From: Pseudarthrobacter sp. C4D7
GTDB taxonomy: Bacteria; Actinomycetota; Actinomycetes; Actinomycetales; Micrococcaceae
NCBI RefSeq assembly: GCF_013359725.1
Contig: NZ_JABFMW010000005.1
Span: 62,001 to 126,000, forward strand
Length of the DNA stretch: 64,000 bases
Reading direction: 5' to 3'
The position numbers and the translations under genes are program-made. Positions 37,501 through 45,856 of this stretch are shown in pieces (positions within the stretch are counted from its first letter, which is position 1; each line of letters opens with the position of its first letter). A model generated the notes under the pieces. That model saw only the letters and a program-made list of their open reading frames with translations. It was not told where the DNA came from and searched no databases.

Positions 37501-37872
37501 GTCGACGCCGCCGGTACGGCTACGGCGTTGGTGGACTCAGGAGCCGTGGACGTCGACGCCGCTGTGCCCGCCGGGCCGGAAGGCCGGCTGGCAGTACTCG
37601 CCGAGCGGGCCGATCCCGGGTGGAGCGCGTGGCTCGACGGGCGCAAGCTGACAGCCACCACCTCCGGCTGGTCGCAGGCCTTCACACTGCCGGCAGCAGG
37701 CGGCCAGCTGTCGATCCGTTATGAGAACCCGTGGTCATTCTGGGCTGCTGCCGGGCAAATCGCTGTCATCGGGCTCACCGTTATCCTCGCAATCCCCATG
37801 CCCACGCGGCGGCCGCGGACCGGTCTCTCCCGCGACGAGGGCTCCCTGCGTAAGGAACACCAAAATGCATGA
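34525..37872 (+). CDS. Large membrane glycosyltransferase, family 2
   Basis: About 1115 residues. An N-terminal GT-A domain (about 1-250) shows MVAHNGSAYLPRTLSALAAQ, VGVDAGSSDDS and a DDV acidic motif in PGSGDDVDFCWRNR; a basic linker follows, then roughly ten transmembrane helices from about residue 375, an extracytoplasmic region near 800-1080 (DPGWSAWLDGRKL) and a last helix. It probably glycosylates a lipid carrier or wall polymer; the sugar is unknown. The start is unclear: GTG 34525 is the first usual codon, yet codons for the first beta strand (VTAVV) lie just before it in frame. It follows whiB by at most 29 bases and overlaps DUF5719, so the three look co-transcribed. Confidence 0.85.
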   Translation: MVAHNGSAYLPRTLSALAAQTRPADRAVGVDAGSSDDSYSLLREALGDSAVVGQQRGKGGMGAAVSAALAALVPFDGSSDGGRAEWIWLLHDDAAPAPEALAELLGAVERAPSVTVAGCKQLDWHSPRKLMDVGLSTSRWAERLTLIDADEMDQGQYDGRTDTFAVNSAGMLVRRDVWEHLGGFDPALPGSGDDVDFCWRNRLAGHRVVVVPAARMFHVAHRPHGLGNPAAARKAQVHLRLKHSPLWMVPIHSIGALLGSLFKLVLSIVVKDPGHGISQLLATVAALSRPTAVARARRAAKRTRRIRRSVIRKLQTPRREVWSHRRSLMEALGSDGSGADNLVQDPLAHQPTGDAADDFAALATSKRGWVGNGALAAVIIASVASLLALAGLFRAPAVSGGALIPVSAGLGNIWHNASTWWISLGAGLPGHGDPFGYVLWIIGVAGGGDANAAMAWLLLIGAPLSGLTAWFAAGGVTERRRLRFAAAIFWAAAPALQAALNQGRAGALIAHVMLPLVVLGLLRATGSAVGHGRFSPASTPDQGDQVPAKAGVNGTPSWTASAAAGLALAATTASAPSLLIPATVVIVLCGILLGRRGRTVWWALLPSAALFVPFAMSALDRPRALLADPGLPLGFDAAPLWQQVLGQPLSFDPAGGLRGLAAFTGGTVPWALLLAVLLAGPVLILAIVGLFSAGRRARTARWFWVSALAALAGGWLAGHVVTGLNANVLVTPFPGPAVSAASFALLAAALLGAEQLLSAADRASAAGARTGTAGRAALALGLVVLLAGPLAGMAAWSAQNLLRSATAAATEAAPAALSASGDGGALGASRLVEAVTGRSLPATAVDRGTGPEQTRTLLLSTGEDGTFSAALMRGSGTTMDSLSAIASARNISGAPGAEEVRGDDDVTAAIRRVVATMVAGQGVDPRSDLEQLGVGFVVLRSTDTAAQLTASRMDAVPGLVAVGQTDTGWLWRISPLNQRTPQAADVAHRVRIVDAAGTATALVDSGAVDVDAAVPAGPEGRLAVLAERADPGWSAWLDGRKLTATTSGWSQAFTLPAAGGQLSIRYENPWSFWAAAGQIAVIGLTVILAIPMPTRRPRTGLSRDEGSLRKEHQNA

Positions 37873-39628
37873 GAACACCCCACCGGCTGCCGGCGCGGGG
37901 GCCGGCACCGGATCGCCGGCAGCTGCCGACGCGTCGACTGCTGCCGAAAAGCCGGCATCAGCGGGGAAACCCGTGAAAGCCGCTAAACCTGGCGTTTCCG
38001 GATCCGGGGAGGACCGCGCCAAGACGTCATCCGGCCGCGGCTCAACCCGGCTTCCGGGTGGGAAGGGCCGTGCCGCTGCCGTTGCGGGCGCCACGGCAGG
38101 GATCCTCGTTCTTGCCGGCGCCGGAGCCGTGGTGGCTGGCGGGTCGCTGCTGCCCGGCCCTGCCTCCAGCCGACCCGTAGCGGTGGCTGAAGCTGCCGTT
38201 CCGGCCGGTGCGAGCCGCGGCGTATGCCCCGGCCCGGCCCGGCTGCTGGAGGGCACCGAGGCGGGCACCGACGCCCAGTTCCGGCCTGAGTCGGCCACCG
38301 CGGCAACCAAGGTCAGTGCCGCGGTGCTCAGCGCCGGAGGGGTGCTGCCGGGAAGCCGGCTTACCCGCCTGGACGGCACCTCCGCCGTCGAGATTGCCAA
38401 GGATCCAGGGCCGGCGCCCAGCGCTGGGACCCCCCAGGAGCTGCTTGCCGGAGTAGTGGCTGACCGGGCCGTGGACCAGGTAAGCGTGCTGAGCGCCGAC
38501 GCGGTGGCGAACCAAAACGCGTCGGCTGCGGGCGCAATGAAATACACCGCCACCGACGGCGACCTGCAGGGCAGTGCGGCGGCTACCTGCGTGCAGCCTT
38601 CGAACGACCAGTGGCTCTCGGGTGCCGGCACCACGGTGGGCCGCACCTCCGTCCTCTTGCTGACCAACGCCTCCAGCACCCCCGCCACCGTGAGCCTTGA
38701 GCTCTTCGGTGCCGGCGGCAAGATCCAGGCTCCCGGCAGCCGCGGGCTGCTGGTGGCCCCCGGTACCACGCGCAGCGTTGTCCTCGCTGGACTGGCTCCC
38801 ACTGAAGCCCAGCTCAGCGTCCATGTCCGCAGCGCCGGTGGACCGGTCGCCGCCGTCATCCAGCAAAGCGTCCTTCGCGGCCTCACCCCGGGCGGAGTGG
38901 ACTACATCAGCCCCGGCACTTCCCCTTCTGTCCGCCAGGTCATGACGGGCGTGGACATCCAGGAACCCGCGGGGCTTGCTGCCCTGACAGGGCAGTCCGG
39001 CTACAGTGATGCCGGGCCTGCCCTCGAACTGACCGTTCCTGGCGCCTCCGACGCTGTGGTGGAGATCAAGCTCTACGGACGGGACGGCCAGCACGCGCTT
39101 CCGGCCGGCGGTGTGATCACCGCCAAAGCCGGGGCCACCACCGAGGTGTCCCTGGCCGGAGTGCCCGCCGGGCAGTACACGGTTGCCGCCTCATCCGATG
39201 TCTCGATTCTCGCCTCCGCCCGGATGAGCCGCGGACTCCAGGCGGGGCAGGCTTCGGACGTGGCCTGGGTGGCATCGGCGGTGAGGCTTGGCAGCCAGCA
39301 CGTGGTTCCGGTGCCCAAGGGCGGTCAACGCCAACTGGTGTTTGGTGCCCTGGATACCCGGGCCACCATCACCTACGCGCCCATTACGGCCGACGGGAAA
39401 GTAGGTGCCGCGGCCTCCGCCGACATCGCCGGCGGAACCACGGCGTCCATCAGCATTCCTGAGCAAGCTGGCGGGGCGGACGTTGTTGGCTATGTGGTGT
39501 CAGCGTCCGGCGACGCCGCCTATGGTGCGGTGCTTCTGGGACAGGACGGCCGCAACGATGTTTCGTCGTTGGCGTTCCTGGCAGCTGCTGCCGGCCAGGA
39601 AACAGTCCCGGTGGCGCTGGGCTACTGA
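37865..39628 (+). CDS. DUF5719 family envelope protein
   Basis: 587 residues, function unknown. The first 75 residues are Ala/Pro/Lys-rich and cytoplasmic; one helix (AAAVAGATAGILVLAGAGAV, about residues 70-90) anchors the protein, and the remaining roughly 490 residues face outside. That region is rich in beta-type sequence with repeated segments ending in TTRSVVLAG, ATTEVSLAG and TTASISIPE, suggesting several similar beta-sandwich units. The ATG at 37865 overlaps the glycosyltransferase stop by eight bases and has AAGGAA upstream. Coupling implies the two act together at the cell surface (inference). Confidence 0.85.
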   Translation: MHENTPPAAGAGAGTGSPAAADASTAAEKPASAGKPVKAAKPGVSGSGEDRAKTSSGRGSTRLPGGKGRAAAVAGATAGILVLAGAGAVVAGGSLLPGPASSRPVAVAEAAVPAGASRGVCPGPARLLEGTEAGTDAQFRPESATAATKVSAAVLSAGGVLPGSRLTRLDGTSAVEIAKDPGPAPSAGTPQELLAGVVADRAVDQVSVLSADAVANQNASAAGAMKYTATDGDLQGSAAATCVQPSNDQWLSGAGTTVGRTSVLLLTNASSTPATVSLELFGAGGKIQAPGSRGLLVAPGTTRSVVLAGLAPTEAQLSVHVRSAGGPVAAVIQQSVLRGLTPGGVDYISPGTSPSVRQVMTGVDIQEPAGLAALTGQSGYSDAGPALELTVPGASDAVVEIKLYGRDGQHALPAGGVITAKAGATTEVSLAGVPAGQYTVAASSDVSILASARMSRGLQAGQASDVAWVASAVRLGSQHVVPVPKGGQRQLVFGALDTRATITYAPITADGKVGAAASADIAGGTTASISIPEQAGGADVVGYVVSASGDAAYGAVLLGQDGRNDVSSLAFLAAAAGQETVPVALGY

Positions 39629-39668
39629 GGCCCGGGCCGGCCGCCTACCGTCCGGGCCGCTGCCGGTC

Positions 39669-40181
39669 TCAGTATCGGCGGCGGTACACCGGGTCCAGGG
39701 TCTCCGGCGGCACGCCGAGCATTTCCGCCGTGTGTTCGACCACCACGTCATGCACCAGGTCCTGCAGTTCCTCCACGCTGGAGCACGCCTGCTCCACCAC
39801 GCGCCGGAACACCGTGATCATGGGCCCATCCCCGCCGCCGGCGGGCGTGTAGGAGCCCATGGGAGGCGTGGACGCGTTCGCGGCCAGCGTCTCGAGGTCC
39901 GGCGGTATCTCGTCAACGCCAAAGCGCACGCCGTCGAGGGTCTTGCCCCAAATGTCGTGCAGCCGCTGGGCCGAGTCGAGCACCATGTCGTCAAAGCGGT
40001 CGGACCGGGTCCGGTATCCGGGGTGGGTGGGCAGCATCACGTCGCCGCGCAGGCCCCGTCCGTGGCGGTTCCGGTGCCGCCGGGAGAAGCTTCTGCCGGT
40101 GGTTTCCGCGCCCGCTGCTGCGGGGGCATCCGGGTCAGCCAACCGGACCGAAAAGCCTGATTCATGGTTCGATGACTGCAT
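39669..40181 (-). CDS. Metallopeptidase-like family protein with degenerate zinc motif
   Basis: 170 residues from the ATG at 40181. It resembles the small zincin-like proteins (Pfam Zincin_1) encoded next to whiB2 in actinobacteria: LPTHPGYRTRSDRFDDMVLD, GVRFGVDEIPPD and the final VPPETLDPVYRRRY. The expected HExxH is absent; the corresponding stretch reads LVHDVVVEHTAEMLG, so classical zinc protease activity is doubtful. A basic stretch (SRRHRNRHGRGLRG) occupies residues 33-46. Divergent from DUF3499. No ribosome site is evident; the upstream open frame to 40316 overlaps the DUF3499 promoter and is not used. Confidence 0.8.
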   Translation of the reverse strand: MQSSNHESGFSVRLADPDAPAAAGAETTGRSFSRRHRNRHGRGLRGDVMLPTHPGYRTRSDRFDDMVLDSAQRLHDIWGKTLDGVRFGVDEIPPDLETLAANASTPPMGSYTPAGGGDGPMITVFRRVVEQACSSVEELQDLVHDVVVEHTAEMLGVPPETLDPVYRRRY

Positions 40182-40284
40182 ACAACGACTGTAAACCCGG
40201 GGAAGGATTTGTGCGATATATCCCCGCTGCTTCGAAGGCGCGTCGGTGAGGTCGGGAATGCGCGGTTTTTGGGCGGCGAAGGGG

Positions 40285-40290
40285 TAGTCT
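40285..40290 (+). promoter_or_regulatory. -10 element, leaderless DUF3499 gene
   Basis: TAGTCT eight bases before the GTG at 40299; no ribosome site. Confidence 0.45.
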
Positions 40291-40298
40291 CTGATGTC

Positions 40299-40685
40299 GT
40301 GGGAGCTATCCGTCAATGTTCAAGGTCTGCCTGCCGCCAGTCGGCGGTAGCCACCCTGACGTATGTGTACGCGGACTCCACTGCCGTCCTGGGTCCCCTT
40401 GCCACTTATGCTGAGCCGCACTGCTACGACCTCTGCGCGCAGCACGCCGAATCCTTGACGGTTCCACGCGGCTGGGAAGTGTTGCGCCTGGCCATGCCCT
40501 CGACTCCGCAGCAGCCCGGACCTGACGACCTCCTGGCGTTGGCCAACGCTGTCCGCGACGCCGCGGCGCTCCCCCCGGAGCCGCAGGTGCCCGCCCAGCG
40601 GGCGCACCATTCCGCCCTGGAAGCTCCAGCCGGCGGCGACGGAGTACGCCGGGGCCACCTGCGCGTTCTCCGGGAACCTTCGTAA
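40299..40685 (+). CDS. DUF3499 domain-containing protein
   Basis: 128 residues, actinobacterial, function unknown. Four cysteines form a probable zinc-binding knuckle: two in QCSRSACRQSA near the N-terminus and two in HCYDLCAQHAE. RGWEVLRLAMPS follows, and the C-terminal half is Pro/Ala-rich and likely disordered. It is the neighbour of the metallopeptidase-like gene and whiB2 in mycobacteria as well. Start at GTG 40299; the frame is open to 40209 but that part overlaps the divergent promoter. Confidence 0.85.
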   Translation: MGAIRQCSRSACRQSAVATLTYVYADSTAVLGPLATYAEPHCYDLCAQHAESLTVPRGWEVLRLAMPSTPQQPGPDDLLALANAVRDAAALPPEPQVPAQRAHHSALEAPAGGDGVRRGHLRVLREPS

Positions 40686-40764
40686 GCCTCTTTTGGCGAT
40701 ACGCTGGAAGCTGCACATCTTTTCCGCCACCGGCGCGAGCGCGCCCGCCAGGGAGCATGAACCA

Positions 40765-40992
40765 ATGCCAAAGATCAGTCCCGAGCTGTTGTCCGTCCTG
40801 CGTTGCCCCGTGACCGGCTCGCCCCTGGTCCAGGAGGGGGATGAACTGGTGTCCACCGCCGCCGGGGAAACAGGAGTCCGGAACCGGTATGCCATCGAGG
40901 ACGGAATCCCGTTGCTGCTGCCGCCGGAACTGCTGGCCGCCGCAGCGTCGGCCGGTTCCGACCAGCATGATCCCGCTGCGGGAACGCCCTAG
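40765..40992 (+). CDS. Trm112 family zinc-ribbon protein
   Basis: 75 residues. The Trm112-like pattern is visible as ISPELLSVLRCPVTGSPLV followed by NRYAIEDGIPLLLPPE; only one cysteine of the ribbon remains, as in many bacterial members. In eukaryotes and archaea Trm112 activates methyltransferases; the bacterial role is unsettled. The ATG at 40765 follows GGGAG by about nine bases. It precedes ahcY, which recycles the methyltransferase product S-adenosylhomocysteine, an appealing but unproven functional link. Confidence 0.85.
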   Translation: MPKISPELLSVLRCPVTGSPLVQEGDELVSTAAGETGVRNRYAIEDGIPLLLPPELLAAAASAGSDQHDPAAGTP

Positions 40993-41067
40993 TTCATCTG
41001 CATCCGCACGCACAGAAACAGCAGCACGGGGATCCGACCAGGACCCGGTACAAGCAAAGGACCATCC

Positions 41068-42546
<1,479 letters not shown>

Positions 42547-42554
42547 GACGTAAG

Positions 42555-42582
42555 GGCCCGGGCGCGTTCATGCGCCCGGGCC
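42555..42582 (+). terminator. Terminator of ahcY
   Basis: Perfect 11-bp stem GGCCCGGGCGC (42555-42565) with its complement at 42572-42582, loop GTTCAT, followed by GTTATTTT. Nine bases after the stop. Confidence 0.92.
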
Positions 42583-42597
42583 GTTATTTTCTGCACG

Positions 42598-42603
42598 TAG
42601 GAT
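42598..42603 (+). promoter_or_regulatory. -10 element, leaderless L,D-transpeptidase gene
   Basis: TAGGAT seven bases before the ATG at 42611, directly after the ahcY terminator; no ribosome site. Confidence 0.55.
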
Positions 42604-42610
42604 CAAAAGC

Positions 42611-43849
42611 ATGGAGCCTGATGTAAAGCCCCGTCGCCGGGGGACCGCAAAGAAAGTCCTCGCCGTCGCAGCCGTCTGTGTCCTGGCTGCCGTGGGCGGG
42701 GTTTTCGCCGCCGTCGCTCCAGGCCTTGCGGGTGGCACCCTGGAATCGGAGGCAGGCTCCGCGCTGCGGACGTCTCCGGGGATCGCTTCGCCCGTTGTGC
42801 CGCCGGTCAAGCTTGACGCGGCCCCCGCCGACGGCGCCAAGCAGGTCAATCCTGCGGCCCCGGTGTCCTTGAAGGTGGGCAACGGGACCATCCAGCGTGT
42901 CACCCTGGCCAGCATTGCCGGGAAAACCATCGACGGCAGCATTGACGCCACAGGGACGTCGTGGTGCGCCACTGCGCCGCTGGAGTTCAACACCGAGTAC
43001 AGCTACACCTACGTGGTGAAAGACAGCGCGGGACGCGAAACCAGCACCACACAGTCCTTCAATACCGTGTCCAGTTCGCATGAGGCGGATGCCGCCATCT
43101 ATCCGCTGAACGGCATGAAGGTTGGCGTCGGCCAGCCCCTGCAGGTCATCTTCAGCGAGCCCGTGACCAACCGGGCCGCCGTGGAGAAGGCCATCAAAAT
43201 CACCACCACGGCAGGGCAGGCCGGAGCGTTCCACTGGTACAGCGACACCATGGTCCGGTACCGGCCCGAGAACTTCTGGGCGGCGAACTCCACCATCACC
43301 ATGGACATGCAGCTTTTTGGCGTCGACCTCGGAAACGGCCAGATCGCCAACTTCAACAAGAAGGTCAACGTCAACATCGGGGACAAAAAGGTGGCCATTG
43401 CGGACGCCACGGCACACACCTTCACCCTGAGCGTCAACGACCAGCCCGTGAAGACCCTGCCGGTCAGCATGGGAGACAAACGGTTCCCCTCGGCCAAGGG
43501 CTTCGCGGTGCTGATGGAGAAGAACCGGTTTGACCACTTCAGGGCAGCCAGCATCGGCCTGAAGCCGGACGATCCCGCCTACTACGGCGAGGCCGACGTC
43601 GAATACACCATCCGCCTCACCCTCAGCGGCGCCTACATCCACCAGGCGCTTGAGTCCGCCTATCCCTACATCGGCAACACCAATGTGTCCCACGGCTGCA
43701 TTGGATTCCTCCCGGACGGTGCCGCGTGGGTGTTCGACAACATGGGTACCGGGGACGTCGTCCAGATCATCAACACCGAAGGCGACTACGCTGCGAACAC
43801 CGACGGGTTTGGGGACTGGAACATTCCGTGGAGCGAGTACGACAACTAA
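42611..43849 (+). CDS. L,D-transpeptidase with Ig-like domains
   Basis: Extracytoplasmic enzyme forming 3-3 peptidoglycan cross-links. 412 residues. A basic start (KPRRRGTAKK) and one helix (VLAVAAVCVLAAVGGVFAAV) form a signal anchor. Two Ig-like domains (about residues 55-260) precede the YkuD catalytic domain (about 265-400), whose catalytic cysteine lies in NVSHGCIGFLPDG, with the partner histidine in GAYIHQALESA. The order matches mycobacterial Ldt enzymes. Single gene, convergent with the RDD gene. Confidence 0.92.
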   Translation: MEPDVKPRRRGTAKKVLAVAAVCVLAAVGGVFAAVAPGLAGGTLESEAGSALRTSPGIASPVVPPVKLDAAPADGAKQVNPAAPVSLKVGNGTIQRVTLASIAGKTIDGSIDATGTSWCATAPLEFNTEYSYTYVVKDSAGRETSTTQSFNTVSSSHEADAAIYPLNGMKVGVGQPLQVIFSEPVTNRAAVEKAIKITTTAGQAGAFHWYSDTMVRYRPENFWAANSTITMDMQLFGVDLGNGQIANFNKKVNVNIGDKKVAIADATAHTFTLSVNDQPVKTLPVSMGDKRFPSAKGFAVLMEKNRFDHFRAASIGLKPDDPAYYGEADVEYTIRLTLSGAYIHQALESAYPYIGNTNVSHGCIGFLPDGAAWVFDNMGTGDVVQIINTEGDYAANTDGFGDWNIPWSEYDN

Positions 43850-43850
43850 G

Positions 43851-44651
43851 TCAGTTGGCGAACGGCAGGCGCTGCAGCCGCCGTCCCGTTTCCGCGTTCC
43901 GTTGGCGTGACTGGGACAACCGCGTGAATTCCCTGTTCCGGCGTTCGGCAACGACGGCGGCCAGGTAGTCTTCCGGTCCGGTCCCCGGGGGTGGGGCAGG
44001 GGCCACGTGGGCGGAGAGCTCCCCGGCGATGCCCTGCGCCATCGCTGCCCTGGACAGCGGTGCCATCCTGTCCGCCTGGCGGATGAACTGCGCGGCCCTG
44101 CGCGCCGTCGCGTCGGGGATGCGGCCGATATCCGCCGCGGCAGCCCATGGCTGGAGGTAGGGTGGCACGAAAACCCGGGCAGCCGCTTCGGCGGGAACCC
44201 GGCTGCGCACCGCGTACGTGCCCGCGAGCAGGTCCCCCAGGCGCCTGGACTTGTCGTTGAAGAGCGCCACGGCGATGGCGACTCCGCCAAACGTCAGGTA
44301 GATCTCAAGGAATCCCGTCAGGCCACGGATCACTGCATGCCGGAACCGGATGGCGCCACCGTCCTCCCGCACCACGCGCAGGCCTGTGGCCAGTTTGCCG
44401 AGCGAGCGCCCGCGGCTCAGCGTCTCCACCGCAACCGGCACAGCCACCAGGCAGAAGACCACGGCGGCCAGGCCCAGGGCCCGGGCAGCAGCACTGTCCA
44501 GGTCCGCGCCGGCGGCTGCCAGGCCAAGCAAGGCCAGCACGAGCAGAACCAGGTGGAAGACGACGTCGATGGCCAGGCCCAGGGCCCGGGCAGCAAACCC
44601 CGCCGGCCGAAGCTCCAAAACCACTGCCTCGCCGGTGATGATCTGGCTCAT
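43851..44651 (-). CDS. RDD family membrane protein
   Basis: 266 residues. The RDD domain (about residues 15-150) has the opening LRPAGFAARALGLAIDVVFH, where the Arg-Asp pattern names the family, about four hydrophobic segments, and the motif RGRSLGKLATGLRVV. A cytoplasmic tail of about 110 residues follows. Function is unknown. The ATG at 44651 has GGCGGGGG upstream. Divergent from the SpoIIM gene, a pairing frequent in actinobacteria; two bases separate its stop from the L,D-transpeptidase stop. Confidence 0.88.
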   Translation of the reverse strand: MSQIITGEAVVLELRPAGFAARALGLAIDVVFHLVLLVLALLGLAAAGADLDSAAARALGLAAVVFCLVAVPVAVETLSRGRSLGKLATGLRVVREDGGAIRFRHAVIRGLTGFLEIYLTFGGVAIAVALFNDKSRRLGDLLAGTYAVRSRVPAEAAARVFVPPYLQPWAAAADIGRIPDATARRAAQFIRQADRMAPLSRAAMAQGIAGELSAHVAPAPPPGTGPEDYLAAVVAERRNREFTRLSQSRQRNAETGRRLQRLPFAN

Positions 44652-44727
44652 TGCGCCCCCGCCTTTCGCACCCGTGGAATCGTCCACACCACCAGGGTGC
44701 GGACGCTGAAAGTCTACTGCCGGGCGC

Positions 44728-44733
44728 TAGGCT
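44728..44733 (+). promoter_or_regulatory. -10 element, leaderless SpoIIM gene
   Basis: TAGGCT six bases before the GTG at 44740, no ribosome site; fixes the start at GTG rather than the ATG two codons later. Confidence 0.6.
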
Positions 44734-44739
44734 GTAGCC

Positions 44740-45732
44740 GTGGACATGGATGCCTTCGCCGCCGTCAACGCGGACAAATGGGCGCGGCTGAAGCAGCTTG
44801 CGGGAAACCGCAGGCTCACCGGCGCCGAGTCCGACGAACTGCTGGCGCTGTACCAGTCGACGTCGGGCCACCTGTCGCTGGTCCGTTCCGTGGCCCCCGA
44901 AAGTGCGCTGTCCGCGTCCCTTTCGGCGACCCTTGCGCAGGCCAGGACCCGTTTTACCGGCGCACGGTCCAATGCTGCGGCTGACCTCGCCAGGTTTTTC
45001 GTGGTGGCGCTGCCCGCCGCGCTGTACCGCTTGACCTGGCTCACCCTGGCGTGCGGGGCAGCTTTCGTCCTCATTGCCGCCGGGTATGCGGTGTGGATCG
45101 GAACATCGCCCGAAGCGCTCAGGGCAGTGGCGTCCGAGACCGCCGCCGCGCAGTACGTGGAACAGGACTTCATCAACTACTACTCGGAAAACCCCGCGGC
45201 GTCCTTCGCCGGCGCCGTGTGGACCAACAACGCGTGGATCAGTGCCCAGGCGGTGGCCCTGGGGATCACTGGCGTATGGGTACCGATGATCCTGTTCAGC
45301 AACGCCCAGGGAGTGGGCATCGCCGCCGGAATTTTCGCGGCCGCAGGAAAATCCGACGTCTTCTTCAGCTACATCCTGCCGCACGGGCTGATGGAACTGA
45401 CCGCAGTCTTCGTGGCCAGCGCCGCGGGATTGCGCATCTTCTGGGCCCTGGTCTCGCCCGGTCCGCGGACCAGGGGACGGGCAGTGGCCGAGGAAGGCCG
45501 GTCGCTGGTCACCGTGGCACTGGGCCTGGTCCTGGTCCTGTTTGTCTCCGGGCTGGTGGAAGGCTTCGTCACGCCCAGCCCGCTGCCCGCCGGAGCAAAG
45601 ATAGGCATTGGAGCAGCAGTCCTGGCCGCGTACTGGATCTATGTCCTGGTGTGGGGCAGGCGCGCCGTCCTCGCCGGCGAGCGTGGGGACCTCCGCCGGG
45701 AAGACGCGGGCTACACGGAGATCGCTGCCTGA
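44740..45732 (+). CDS. Stage II sporulation protein M (SpoIIM)-like membrane protein
   Basis: 330 residues. A soluble helical head (about residues 1-90, ending ARSNAAADLARFF) precedes the SpoIIM/DUF95 membrane domain with about six helices, including AQAVALGITGVWVPMILF, the glycine-rich NAQGVGIAAGIFAAAG and YILPHGLMELTAVFVA, the most conserved family motif. In Bacillus SpoIIM acts in engulfment; in non-sporulating actinobacteria the role is unknown. Partnered with the divergent RDD gene. Confidence 0.9.
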   Translation: MDMDAFAAVNADKWARLKQLAGNRRLTGAESDELLALYQSTSGHLSLVRSVAPESALSASLSATLAQARTRFTGARSNAAADLARFFVVALPAALYRLTWLTLACGAAFVLIAAGYAVWIGTSPEALRAVASETAAAQYVEQDFINYYSENPAASFAGAVWTNNAWISAQAVALGITGVWVPMILFSNAQGVGIAAGIFAAAGKSDVFFSYILPHGLMELTAVFVASAAGLRIFWALVSPGPRTRGRAVAEEGRSLVTVALGLVLVLFVSGLVEGFVTPSPLPAGAKIGIGAAVLAAYWIYVLVWGRRAVLAGERGDLRREDAGYTEIAA

Positions 45733-45856
45733 ATCGTTGTAATCCTGCCGGGGTGGTTCCTCGCCCAGCGGAAGTTCCGGGCGGTAGGCTCGACAGCAGA
45801 ATCAATCGCACCGGCGGCATGGGACCGGTGCGGCACCCGACGGAAGTGACGCTGCT

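Noticed and set aside
34638..37685. 1015-codon open frame on the minus strand opposite the large glycosyltransferase gene
   Set aside because: Shadow of a GC-rich gene: the protein is low-complexity Arg/Ser/Pro/Ala with no domain, while the plus strand encodes a coherent GT-A and multi-helix protein.
40993..41067. S-adenosylhomocysteine riboswitch before ahcY
   Set aside because: The 75-base leader is short and shows no recognisable conserved core or stems of that class.
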